NCBI RefSeq assembly: GCF_000300005.1
Contig: NC_018691.1
Location: 1,550,001 to 1,614,000, forward strand
Direction of reading: 5' to 3'
Source: Alloalcanivorax dieselolei B5
GTDB taxonomy: Bacteria > Pseudomonadota > Gammaproteobacteria > Pseudomonadales > Alcanivoracaceae
Length of the DNA: 64,000 nucleotides
The position numbers and the translations under genes were made by a program. Under the pieces are notes generated by a model. That model saw only the letters and a list, made by a program, of their open reading frames with translations, ran no database searches and had not been told where the DNA came from. How positions within the stretch are numbered: the first letter of the stretch is position 1; each line of letters starts with the position of its first letter. This document shows, one piece after another, positions 43,094 through 51,368 of this stretch.

Positions 43094-43165
43094 ACGCCCC
43101 TCTATATTGCTTTTCAGGCCCTCTTCATCGGTTCCCATCACACAACAAAAGAGGAGCGCAACACG

Positions 43166-43984
43166 ATGAAGGCAACGACGATTTCCGCCCCGGGCGCTCA
43201 CCGCCCGGACCCTGACCGGCCGGTTCTCATGCTGCTGCCCGGCATGGTGTGCAACGGCCGCGCCTGGCGCGACCAGGCCCGCCACTTGGCGGGCCGCTGC
43301 GAACCGCGCATCGCCGACTATGGCGGCGCCTGCCACATGACCGACATGGCCCGGGCGGTGCTCGCCCAGGCGCCGGATCGCTTCCTGCTGGCCGGTCACT
43401 CCATGGGCGCCCGGGTGGCCATGGAAGTGCAGCGGCTGGCGCCGGAGCGGGTGCTCGGGCTGTGCTTCGCCGGCACCGAATACGGCCCCAGCCCCGCCGG
43501 CGAGGCAGGCCGCCGGGAAACCGAAAGCCGCGACGCCTTGCTGGCGGTGGCCCGGCAACAGGGCATGCCCGCCATGGCCCGCCGCTGGCTGCCGGCCCTG
43601 ATTCCCGAAGCCCGGCTCGCCGACGAGAAACTGGTCGAGGACATCCTCACCATGATCGCCGAGCATTCCCCGGACCAACTGGAAGCCCACATCGCCGCTG
43701 GCGCCACGCGCCCGGATTCCCGCGCGGTGCTGCGCGCCATCACCACGCCCACCTTGCTCCTGGCGGGCGCCGAGGACCGGCTCCGCCCACCGGCGGCCCA
43801 CTGGGAAATGGCCGCCCTGATCCCCGATGCCCGGCTGGTGGAGATCCCCGGCGCCGGGCACATGCTCACCATGGAAAACCCCGAGGCCGTTAACACCGCC
43901 CTGGACCAATGGGTCGCGGCGTGTCGGCCGTTTTGTTCCCGAGGGGCGGCGTCCACCCCGGCGCGCCCCGTCAATGTCGACTAA
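43166..43984 (+). CDS. Alpha/beta hydrolase
   Basis: A 272-residue hydrolase with oxyanion strand LMLLPGMVCNGRAW, nucleophile elbow AGHSMGARVA (Ser), an acidic residue in LLLAGAEDRLRPP and the catalytic His in IPGAGHMLTMENP. It could hydrolyse an ester, lactone or ring-cleavage product. It is first in a six-gene operon with a VOC dioxygenase-like protein, Rieske oxygenase and reductase, an outer-membrane channel and formaldehyde dehydrogenase. The leader of about 70 bases carries the shared 48-bp box. Substrate unknown. Confidence 0.85.
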   Translation: MKATTISAPGAHRPDPDRPVLMLLPGMVCNGRAWRDQARHLAGRCEPRIADYGGACHMTDMARAVLAQAPDRFLLAGHSMGARVAMEVQRLAPERVLGLCFAGTEYGPSPAGEAGRRETESRDALLAVARQQGMPAMARRWLPALIPEARLADEKLVEDILTMIAEHSPDQLEAHIAAGATRPDSRAVLRAITTPTLLLAGAEDRLRPPAAHWEMAALIPDARLVEIPGAGHMLTMENPEAVNTALDQWVAACRPFCSRGAASTPARPVNVD

Positions 43985-43996
43985 CAAAAAGAGGAC

Positions 43997-44614
43997 ATGA
44001 CGATGATCGAAGCCACTACCGTTACCGGCAATCCCGAACGCATCGCCGCCCTGCGCGAAGGTAACCGCGTGGGCAAGCTGCACCACCACGCCTTCATGGC
44101 CCGGGACATGGAAGAAACCCGTCACTTCTACGAGGACATCCTCGGCCTGCCGCTGGTGGGCACCTGGGTGGAGCGGGTCAACCCGGTCACCGGCGAGCCG
44201 GACAACTATGTGCACACCTTCTTCGAGCTCAACGACGGCAGCTGCCTGGCGTTCTTCCAGTTCAAATCCGAGAAGGCGAGTCAGGAAACGTCGGTGAACA
44301 AGTTTGAAGACATCAACCCGTTCGCTCACCACATCGCGCTCACCGTGGAGGGTAAGGACATGGTACGGAACTTCAAAGAGAAGCTGGCCGATGCCGGCGT
44401 CTCCGCGTTTGAAACCGATCACGGCTACTGCTACTCGATCTATTTCCACGATCCCAACGGGCTGCAGGTGGAACTGACCACCCTGGTGCCGGCCACCGAC
44501 CGGCTGATGAGCGAAGCCGCCGACAGCGCCCACGAGACCCTGGCCACTTGGCTTAAGGAAGAGGACATGGCCACCAACAATACCGCGCGTGGCGACGGCT
44601 GGGTGCGCGACTGA
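43997..44614 (+). CDS. VOC-superfamily protein, possibly an extradiol-type dioxygenase
   Basis: A 205-residue single-module protein. Metal ligands expected for the vicinal oxygen chelate fold are present: His in KLHHHAFMARDMEET, His in FAHHIALTV, and Glu in DPNGLQVELTT. The NGLQVEL motif is shared with glyoxalases and type I extradiol dioxygenases; two-domain dioxygenases are longer, so ring cleavage is not proven. AGAGG precedes ATG 43997. It lies between the hydrolase and the Rieske oxygenase genes, which suggests action on the demethylated product before hydrolysis. Confidence 0.78.
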   Translation: MTMIEATTVTGNPERIAALREGNRVGKLHHHAFMARDMEETRHFYEDILGLPLVGTWVERVNPVTGEPDNYVHTFFELNDGSCLAFFQFKSEKASQETSVNKFEDINPFAHHIALTVEGKDMVRNFKEKLADAGVSAFETDHGYCYSIYFHDPNGLQVELTTLVPATDRLMSEAADSAHETLATWLKEEDMATNNTARGDGWVRD

Positions 44615-44664
44615 CGCCATCCGACGAACGACAACAACAAAACAGCAACAATGAGGTAACGACT

Positions 44665-45720
44665 ATGTATCCTTACGCCGAAGGCCTGTGGGCGGCTCGC
44701 AATCAATGGTATGTGGCCGGCTGGAGCGATGAAGTCAGCCGTGAGCCCATGGAGCGCTGGCTGCTCAACGAACCCGTGGTGTTTTACCGTAGGGAAGACG
44801 GCGCCATCGTGGCCCTGCATGGCCGCTGCCCGCACCGGCAGTTCCCGCTGGCCAAGGGTCGAGTGGTCGGCGACCGCCTGGAATGCGGTTACCACGGCTT
44901 TACCTTCGACCAAAGCGGCGCCTGTACCCGCATTCCCACCCAGGAAGTGATTCCGTCATCATGCCGGATCGATGCCTACCCAGTGGTGGAGCGCTGGAAC
45001 TGGTTCTGGATCTGGATGGGCGACCCGGACAAGGCCGATGAATCCCTGATTCCGGACCACGATATCGTCAAGCTCACCGATCCGGACTGGCTGCCGGTGA
45101 AAGCCGCCACCCATTTGCTCAAGGCCCGTCATCAACTGATGCACGAGAACCTGTGTGACCTGTCGCACCTGACCTTCCTGCATCCGGGCATCATCGGTGT
45201 CGACGCCGTGGCCGACACCGGCTTCGATGTCAGCGGCGAAGGTATGTGGTATCGGGATGCCCGGGCCATGTACAACCAGGCGCCCACTGGGTTCTTCTCC
45301 GACATCCTGGATTACCACGAGCCCATCGACCGGCTGATGTCCATGGAGTTCTACCTGCCGTGCTTGCATCTGGCCGAGGAAGTGTTCCTTGCCCACGACA
45401 AGAAGGACGGCGAACCGGGCCGCGAACTCGGTACCTACAAGGTACACCATGCGGTAACACCGGCCACGGACCACGAAACCCATTATTTCGTGGCGTATTC
45501 CCGTAACTTCGCCACCGATGACGACAACGTTACCGAGATCATCAATGGCGCCTTCGCCGCTGTCCTGCAGCAGGACGTGGACGCGGTGGAAACCCTTGAG
45601 GAGATGCTGCAAAAAAGCGGCGATTGCGCCTTCAAGGATTTCCTCGCCAAGGGCGACGTCACCTCCGTGAAGGTGCGCCGCAGCATGGAAGCTCTGATTC
45701 GCGCGGAAATTCCGCAGTAG
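44665..45720 (+). CDS. Rieske non-heme iron oxygenase, O-demethylase (VanA-like) alpha subunit
   Basis: A 351-residue oxygenase of the VanA/TsaM/dicamba monooxygenase type. The Rieske 2Fe-2S ligands are C55, H57 (CPHRQFPLA) and C74, H77 (CGYHGF). The mononuclear iron site is NLCDLSHLTFLH, with D165, H168 and H173. The family removes O-methyl or N-methyl groups as formaldehyde, or hydroxylates methyl groups. A formaldehyde dehydrogenase at the end of the operon strongly favours demethylation. Electrons come from the reductase gene 59 bases downstream. The sequence alone does not show whether vanillate is the substrate. Confidence 0.9.
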   Translation: MYPYAEGLWAARNQWYVAGWSDEVSREPMERWLLNEPVVFYRREDGAIVALHGRCPHRQFPLAKGRVVGDRLECGYHGFTFDQSGACTRIPTQEVIPSSCRIDAYPVVERWNWFWIWMGDPDKADESLIPDHDIVKLTDPDWLPVKAATHLLKARHQLMHENLCDLSHLTFLHPGIIGVDAVADTGFDVSGEGMWYRDARAMYNQAPTGFFSDILDYHEPIDRLMSMEFYLPCLHLAEEVFLAHDKKDGEPGRELGTYKVHHAVTPATDHETHYFVAYSRNFATDDDNVTEIINGAFAAVLQQDVDAVETLEEMLQKSGDCAFKDFLAKGDVTSVKVRRSMEALIRAEIPQ

Positions 45721-45728
45721 TAGCCGTA

Positions 45729-45766
45729 CCGGGATGGAGGAGGGTGCCTGACTCCGCCCCGGCTTT
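45729..45766 (+). terminator. Possible attenuator hairpin within the oxygenase operon
   Basis: CCGGG (45729-45733) pairs with CCCGG (45758-45762), extended by GGAG with CTCC, and is followed by CTTTTT just before the reductase ribosome site. It could reduce transcription of the reductase and downstream genes relative to the oxygenase. Confidence 0.45.
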
Positions 45767-45779
45767 TTCGAGGTGCCCC

Positions 45780-46751
45780 ATGTCCATCACTTGGATGACC
45801 CTGAAGGTCGTACGTAAAGAATTGGAAGCAGAAAACGTCGTGAGTCTTGAACTGGCGGGGCCGACCGGCAAGGAATTGCCGACGTTTACCGCCGGTGCCC
45901 ACGTCGATGTGGAGATCCGGCCTGGTCTGATCCGCCAATACTCTCTGTACGGCGATCCCCAGGAGTGCCGCCGTTACCGCATCGCCGTGCTGCGCACCGA
46001 GACCTCCCGCGGTGGCTCAGTGACCGTGCATCAGTCCCTGCGTCAAGGAGATACGGTGCGCGTCAGTGTGCCGCGCAATCATTTCCAGCTCAGCGAAGGC
46101 GACCATCCGTCCATTCTGCTCGCCGGAGGTATCGGCATCACGCCGCTGTACGGCATGGCTCGCACTCTGCACCGCCAGGGTGCCGAGTTCGAGTTGCATT
46201 ACTGCGCGCGCAGCGAAGCCCGCTGCGCGTTTCTCGGCGCGCTCCAGGATGCGGACTACCGCGACCGGGTGCGCTTCTACCTCACCGGGCAGTCGCCGGA
46301 CTACCGGCTCGATCTGGACGGGGTGATGAGCAACGCCGCTCCGGGCGCGCATTTCTATGTGTGCGGCCCGGCCCGCTTCATCGACCAAGTACTGGAGACC
46401 GGTCGTCGCCACGGGATCGATGAGGACCGGTTGCATCGGGAATTCTTCGCGCCACCAGAACCCGCCTCCGACGCCGACCCGGACGGAGCGTTCGAGGTCC
46501 GGCTGGAGCGCAGCGGCAAAACCCTTGAGGTATCGGCGGACCAAACCATCGCCCAAGCCCTGCAGGATAACGGCGTGGAGGTGGAACTGTCCTGCGAGCA
46601 GGGGGTGTGCGGAACCTGTTTGACCGCGCTTTTGGAAGGCGAGGCCGATCACCGCGACTTCTACCAAACCGAGGTGGAGCAGGCGGCCAACGAGCGGATC
46701 GCGTTGTGCTGTTCCCGGGCCCGTTCGCCGTTGCTGGTCCTCGACTTGTGA
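45780..46751 (+). CDS. Rieske oxygenase reductase (VanB-like, PDR family)
   Basis: A 323-residue reductase. It has an FMN-binding barrel (RQYSLYGDP, about residues 50-58), an NADH domain (ILLAGGIGITPLYGMARTL, HFYVCGPARFID) and a C-terminal plant-type 2Fe-2S domain (SCEQGVCGTC and a later Cys in LCCSRA). The module order is that of phthalate dioxygenase reductase and VanB, which use FMN and not FAD. It supplies electrons to the Rieske oxygenase encoded upstream. ATG 45780 with AGGTG upstream is chosen; the frame is open further upstream but that part lies in the oxygenase gene. Confidence 0.9.
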   Translation: MSITWMTLKVVRKELEAENVVSLELAGPTGKELPTFTAGAHVDVEIRPGLIRQYSLYGDPQECRRYRIAVLRTETSRGGSVTVHQSLRQGDTVRVSVPRNHFQLSEGDHPSILLAGGIGITPLYGMARTLHRQGAEFELHYCARSEARCAFLGALQDADYRDRVRFYLTGQSPDYRLDLDGVMSNAAPGAHFYVCGPARFIDQVLETGRRHGIDEDRLHREFFAPPEPASDADPDGAFEVRLERSGKTLEVSADQTIAQALQDNGVEVELSCEQGVCGTCLTALLEGEADHRDFYQTEVEQAANERIALCCSRARSPLLVLDL

Positions 46752-46799
46752 AGCGGGCTGGTCCTGGCCGACCGGCCGGTTAAAACATCGGAAAGAATA

Positions 46800-47753
46800 A
46801 TGACAAGACAACCGTTCCAAAAAATGCGTATAGGCAATATGGGAGGCGATTTTATTGCGCTTTCGGCGGCGTTGCTTGCCCTTGGCGCGGGGGGGCTGAG
46901 CGTGCCCGTCCAGGCTGCGGAAAACGGCAATATCTCCTGGCCGATCGGTGTCAACACAGTACTTAACGGCGTCGCCACTGCCCCCGGGGAAAACCGCCTG
47001 TACAACTACACCCTGTTTTACAGCGCCAACCGGCTCAACGGCGGCGCCGGGGATGACAGCGGCGTGGACGTGGATGCGAAGGTGTTCGTGAATGCCCTGC
47101 GCCTTGACCATGGCTGGGGCATGATCGGGCGCAAGACTCATCTGGTGTCCGGTTTCGTGCTGCCCTACGTGGATGCCTCCATCACCCTGTTTGGCGACAA
47201 AAGCACCGACAACGGCCTCGGCAACCTCAGCCTCAAGCCGCTGATCATTGGCACCCATAACGACGCCAACACCTTCTTTATGCAGATCGCGCCGCTGGAT
47301 CTGGACCTGCCCAGCGGTTCCTACGATCGGGATGGCGCCGCCAACGCGGCAGTGAACTACACCTCCTGGCAACCCAACGCCGGCTATAGCTGGTTCCCGG
47401 CGCCGGGCTGGGAAATCGGCGGCACCCTGTCGGCGGCGGTGAACACCGAGAACGACGACACCAACTACCAGACCGGCTGGCTGATGCATTACGAACAGGT
47501 GGTGGCCTGGTCGGTGACCGACAAACTGCAGCTTGGTGTGCAGGGCTTCTATTTCAAACAGATGGCGGACGACGAAGTGGATGGCCACACCTACCTGGAC
47601 GGCTACCGCACCCGTGGCGCCGCCCTGGGCCCCCAGATCCGCTATGACTTCCGGCCCGGCGTGGCGGTGGTGGCCAAATACCAGAAGGAATTCGACTCGG
47701 AAAACAAGGCCGAGGGCGAACGCTTCTGGGTGCAATTCACTTTCCCTTTCTGA
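46800..47753 (+). CDS. Outer-membrane channel of the MetA/SphA phenol-degradation type
   Basis: A 317-residue exported protein with a signal peptide (about 1-39, ending VPVQA before AENG). The mature part alternates hydrophobic and polar residues like a beta barrel and carries family blocks: NISWPIGVNTVLNG, LDLDLPSGSYDRDG, YTSWQPNAGYSWFPAPGWEI and a terminal FWVQFTFPF ending in Phe. The family is encoded in aromatic-compound clusters and is thought to let hydrophobic substrates cross the outer membrane. It supports a hydrophobic, aromatic-like substrate for this operon. Confidence 0.85.
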   Translation: MTRQPFQKMRIGNMGGDFIALSAALLALGAGGLSVPVQAAENGNISWPIGVNTVLNGVATAPGENRLYNYTLFYSANRLNGGAGDDSGVDVDAKVFVNALRLDHGWGMIGRKTHLVSGFVLPYVDASITLFGDKSTDNGLGNLSLKPLIIGTHNDANTFFMQIAPLDLDLPSGSYDRDGAANAAVNYTSWQPNAGYSWFPAPGWEIGGTLSAAVNTENDDTNYQTGWLMHYEQVVAWSVTDKLQLGVQGFYFKQMADDEVDGHTYLDGYRTRGAALGPQIRYDFRPGVAVVAKYQKEFDSENKAEGERFWVQFTFPF

Positions 47754-47777
47754 ATCCGGAACAAGAGGACGAGCATC

Positions 47778-48977
47778 ATGACGAACGACAATCGTGGCGT
47801 GGTCTACGTGGGCGACGGCAAGGTCGAGGTCCGCACCATCGGCTACCCGAAAATGGAGGACCCTCGCGGCCGGCGCATTGAGCACGGCGTTATTCTCAAG
47901 GTGGTGTCCACCAATATCTGCGGCTCGGACCAGCACATGGTGCGTGGCCGCACCACGGCGCCGGAAGGCCTGGTGCTGGGGCACGAGATCACCGGCGAGG
48001 TGATTGAGAAAGGCCGCGACGTGGAGAACCTGGCGTTGGGCGACCTGGTGTCCGTGCCCTTCAACGTGGCCTGCGGGCGCTGCCGTTCCTGCCAGGAGCA
48101 GCACACCGGCGTGTGCCTGAACGTGAACCCGGACCGCGCCGGCGGCGCCTACGGCTACGTGGACATGGGCGGCTGGGTGGGTGGCCAGTCCGAGTACGCG
48201 CTGGTGCCCTACGCCGACTTCAATCTGCTCAGGTTCCCGGACCGCGACCGGGCCATGGAGAAGATCCGTGATCTGACCTGCCTCTCCGACATTCTGCCCA
48301 CCGGTTTCCACGGCGCGGTGAGCGCCGGGGTGGCGCCGGGGCGTACCGTCTACATCGCCGGCGCCGGCCCGGTGGGGCTGGCCGCCGCCGCCTCGGCCCG
48401 GTTGCTGGGCGCGGCGGTGGTGATCGTCGGCGACGTCAACCCGCGCCGTCTGCAACACGCCAAGGCCCAGGGCTTCGAGATCGCCGACCTGTCCCTGGAT
48501 ACGCCCCTGGTGGATCAGATCGCCGCCCTGCTGGGTGAGCCGGAAGTGGACTGCGCGGTGGACGCGGTGGGCTTCGAGGCGCGTGGTCACGGCCGCGAGG
48601 GGGCGCGCAGCGAAGCGCCGGCGACGGTGCTCAATGCCCTCATGGAGGTGACCCGGGTGGCCGGCCACATCGGCATTCCCGGCCTCTACGTCACCGAGGA
48701 CCCGGGTGCCGTGGACGGCGCCGCCAAGCTGGGCAACCTGAGCGTGCGCTTCGGGCTCGGCTGGGCCAAGTCCCACGCCTTCCATACCGGCCAGACCCCG
48801 GTGATGAAATACAACCGGCAATTGATGCAGGCCATCCTCTGGGACCGCATCAACATCGCCGAGGTGGTCAACGTCCAGGTCATTGATCTGGACCAGGCTC
48901 CGGAGGGTTACGGCGAGTTTGATGCCGGCGTGCCGAAAAAATTTGTGCTCGACCCCCACGGCCTGGTGCCGGCCTGA
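47778..48977 (+). CDS. fdhA: Glutathione-independent formaldehyde dehydrogenase
   Basis: A 399-residue zinc alcohol-dehydrogenase family enzyme of FdhA length. Catalytic zinc ligands lie in NICGSDQHMVRGR and LGHEITG; structural zinc Cys in CGRCRSCQEQHTGVC; the NAD site is YIAGAGPVGLAAAA. It oxidises formaldehyde to formate with tightly bound NAD and no thiol cofactor. As the last gene of the operon, 24 bases after the channel gene, it removes the formaldehyde expected from Rieske demethylation. This pairing is known in methoxy-aromatic and N-methyl catabolic clusters. Confidence 0.92.
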   Translation: MTNDNRGVVYVGDGKVEVRTIGYPKMEDPRGRRIEHGVILKVVSTNICGSDQHMVRGRTTAPEGLVLGHEITGEVIEKGRDVENLALGDLVSVPFNVACGRCRSCQEQHTGVCLNVNPDRAGGAYGYVDMGGWVGGQSEYALVPYADFNLLRFPDRDRAMEKIRDLTCLSDILPTGFHGAVSAGVAPGRTVYIAGAGPVGLAAAASARLLGAAVVIVGDVNPRRLQHAKAQGFEIADLSLDTPLVDQIAALLGEPEVDCAVDAVGFEARGHGREGARSEAPATVLNALMEVTRVAGHIGIPGLYVTEDPGAVDGAAKLGNLSVRFGLGWAKSHAFHTGQTPVMKYNRQLMQAILWDRINIAEVVNVQVIDLDQAPEGYGEFDAGVPKKFVLDPHGLVPA

Positions 48978-48987
48978 CCGCACCCAC

Positions 48988-49010
48988 CCAAGGGGGCTCC
49001 GCCCCCTTGG
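48988..49010. terminator. Hairpin between convergent fdhA and cytochrome gene
   Basis: CCAAGGGGGC (48988-48997) and GCCCCCTTGG (49001-49010) form a perfect 10-bp stem around TCC. No T-run follows on either strand, so termination efficiency is uncertain. Confidence 0.6.
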
Positions 49011-49025
49011 CTTCCTCCAGTGCCG

Positions 49026-51296
49026 TCACTGCAATCGATTCAGCAAAAGCCGTGCGCGTCGATCCTTTGGATAGTGTGATAGCAGTTGGTGAGCATAGGT
49101 TAACGCTTCCTCCCTCCGGCCAGATCGTGCATTGAAGGACGCCCCGGCCCAGAGCAAATCGTGATCGAATGGATGCTTTCGGATGGCGCCCTCAATCAGG
49201 GAAAGCGCTTGTTCCGGCTCGCTGTTGAAAAGCGCCACCGCCAGCACATAGCTATACCGGGCGCTCTCGGGCTGCAAACGATAGGCTTCCTTGAAAGCGG
49301 CCAAGGCTTCCTCATTGCGTTGTTGGCGCACCAGCGAGAAGCCCAGTGCTTGATGAAGCTCGGGGGAAGCAGGGGATTGCGATAGCCCATCAAGCAAAAC
49401 CGCTTCGCTTTTGGATTCTTGATTGCTGGAAGACCAATAGCTGGCAAGGTTGAGATAGGTTTGCGTGCTAAATGGATCAAGCGCGGTGGCGCGCAACCAG
49501 TATTGCGTCGGGTCGTCACGCTGTAATGCCAACTCTAGCATCGCCTTTCGATTCAAGTGTTCGGCGCGATCACTGTTTAGCTCCAGTTCTTTCTCATGGT
49601 CTTCAAGCGCGGAAGACAGCGTTGGCGGTGCATCGGGGGCTCCCGCGAGGAGCCGCGCCGCGCTGGACCGCAAGCCGCGATAGCGGTCTTCGAGCACAGA
49701 TCCCAATAAGTCCGCTCTTTCTTCGATAGGCAGCCCCCCCGCGCTCTCCAGTGCGCCCTGCCGAAGCAACGGATCATCACTCCGCAGAAGCTGCGCAATT
49801 ATTCGGCTATTCTCCATGACCTGCGGGTCCAGTCTGGCTGCGGCACTCGCACGTACCATGGAACTATAGGCCGTTGAGGTGGATAAACGCCGAAGGTCAA
49901 GCTGTGCGGAGGGGGCCCCGGCATCGGCGGCCGAAAAGACCGAACCGTAGTGTTCGGTGAGCCAACGGCCTTCCGGGTAGTGGTCGCGGAGCCGGCTCGC
50001 GGCCCACTCCGCCGACTTGTCCTCGTGGCATCCATTACAGGCATTAGGAACGCCCAGCGTTATGCTGAGGTCGGGCCGGGGTATGGCGATACGGTGATCC
50101 CGCCGCGGATCCACCTTCATATAGGTGGTCTCCGGCATATGGCAGTTAACGCATTGCGCGCCGTCCGAGCCAGGGGGATGGAAATGATGAGTGGGTTGGT
50201 CGAACTCCGTTTCAGCGTGGCAGCGGGCACAGAGTGCGTTGCCTTCCTCGTGGGTCCGCTGGGTATGTGGATCGTGGCAATCGACGCAGGTCACGCCCTC
50301 CATCGCCATCCTGCTTTGCTCGAAGGAGCCGGTGATGAACACCTCGGCCCGTTGTTGACCGTCGGCATGGTACAAGGGAGGGTGTATCAGCTCCGGACGG
50401 TAGTGATCGAAGAGGGCGCCGCCTTGCTGCATACCCTCTTGTACCAGGTGACGAAGGCTGTGGCATTGGGCGCAAACGTCCTGCTCGCCTTTATCATTCC
50501 CCACCTTACGGGCGGTATTTTCATCCTCCGTTCGTTGCCAATCCGATTCATGATGGGCGTCCAGGATTCGATTCAACCCTGAATCAGGAAGTGCGGTGTT
50601 TCCCCGGGCCCACTGTATGTGCCTGCTTGCCGGGCCGTGACAGGATTCGCAGCCCACTCCCAGCTCGGAAAACTGACTTTCAAATCGGTCCTGTTGTGGC
50701 AGATAGTTCTTTTGAAAATTCGTGACGTGGCAATCCGCGCACATGGCGTTCCAGTTTTGATCCGGCCGTAGCCAGTGAGCCGGCCCCTCAGATCCATGGG
50801 CCTCCGAGGTATCCAACGAGAACCAGCGTTGCCCGCCCTGGGCGGTCGGTCGGCTGTCCCAGGCCACGGAAAACGCTTGCAGTCGGCCACCCCCCACATC
50901 CAGAAGATACTGTTGAAGAGGGCTGACCCCGAAGGTGTAAAGGACCTTGAATTCCCGCTCCGCGCCGTTTGGCCCACGGGTCAGGATCTTGAAGTCGTCT
51001 TCCCGGCGGATGAATTCGGCGACAATACCGGACGCTTTGAATTGCACGCCATTGAAGTCTCCCAGCACTGTTTCGGCACTGGCATGTTGCATGGCATTGG
51101 CGTGCTGGCTCTCCCGCCAGTCCCTGTAAATGGCCTGGTGGCAGCCGGCGCAGGCCTCGGAGCCGATGAAGGTCGGGCTTTCGGTGGTTGCCACTGAACG
51201 GGTCTCTGAATCCGGACTTGCCCGGAAAAGGAAAAAACAGAGAACGGGGATAAGGAATAAGAACGCGGTAACCGTCAATGGGAAGCGTCTATTCAT
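49026..51296 (-). CDS. Octaheme c-type cytochrome with C-terminal tetratricopeptide repeats
   Basis: A 756-residue exported protein: a membrane-anchor or signal segment (about 8-25) and eight CxxCH heme motifs in the first ~430 residues (CAGCH, CADCH, CESCH, CAQCH, CVDCH, CARCH, CVNCH, CNGCH). Residues ~590-755 form TPR helices (ALGFSLVRQQRNEEALAAFK, YVLAVALFNSEPEQALSLIE). Proteins of this build occur in marine bacteria; the function is unknown, electron transfer with a docking platform being likely. It follows the arylsulfatase by 72 bases on the same strand. Base composition here is visibly lower in GC than neighbouring operons, suggesting acquisition. Confidence 0.85.
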   Translation of the reverse strand: MNRRFPLTVTAFLFLIPVLCFFLFRASPDSETRSVATTESPTFIGSEACAGCHQAIYRDWRESQHANAMQHASAETVLGDFNGVQFKASGIVAEFIRREDDFKILTRGPNGAEREFKVLYTFGVSPLQQYLLDVGGGRLQAFSVAWDSRPTAQGGQRWFSLDTSEAHGSEGPAHWLRPDQNWNAMCADCHVTNFQKNYLPQQDRFESQFSELGVGCESCHGPASRHIQWARGNTALPDSGLNRILDAHHESDWQRTEDENTARKVGNDKGEQDVCAQCHSLRHLVQEGMQQGGALFDHYRPELIHPPLYHADGQQRAEVFITGSFEQSRMAMEGVTCVDCHDPHTQRTHEEGNALCARCHAETEFDQPTHHFHPPGSDGAQCVNCHMPETTYMKVDPRRDHRIAIPRPDLSITLGVPNACNGCHEDKSAEWAASRLRDHYPEGRWLTEHYGSVFSAADAGAPSAQLDLRRLSTSTAYSSMVRASAAARLDPQVMENSRIIAQLLRSDDPLLRQGALESAGGLPIEERADLLGSVLEDRYRGLRSSAARLLAGAPDAPPTLSSALEDHEKELELNSDRAEHLNRKAMLELALQRDDPTQYWLRATALDPFSTQTYLNLASYWSSSNQESKSEAVLLDGLSQSPASPELHQALGFSLVRQQRNEEALAAFKEAYRLQPESARYSYVLAVALFNSEPEQALSLIEGAIRKHPFDHDLLWAGASFNARSGRREEALTYAHQLLSHYPKDRRARLLLNRLQ

Positions 51297-51368
51297 GGAA
51301 CTCCGGGGCTCTTTCTTAACGCAGCGCGGACGAGCCGCAAGCCGTCCGCGTGGATCATGGCCAGGATT

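Noticed and set aside
46017-48983. Very long open frame (988 codons) on the minus strand across the channel and fdhA genes
   Set aside because: It is antisense to genes with clear family motifs, is rich in His, Gly, Ala and Val as expected from reading GC-rich codons backwards, and has no ribosome site or recognisable domain.
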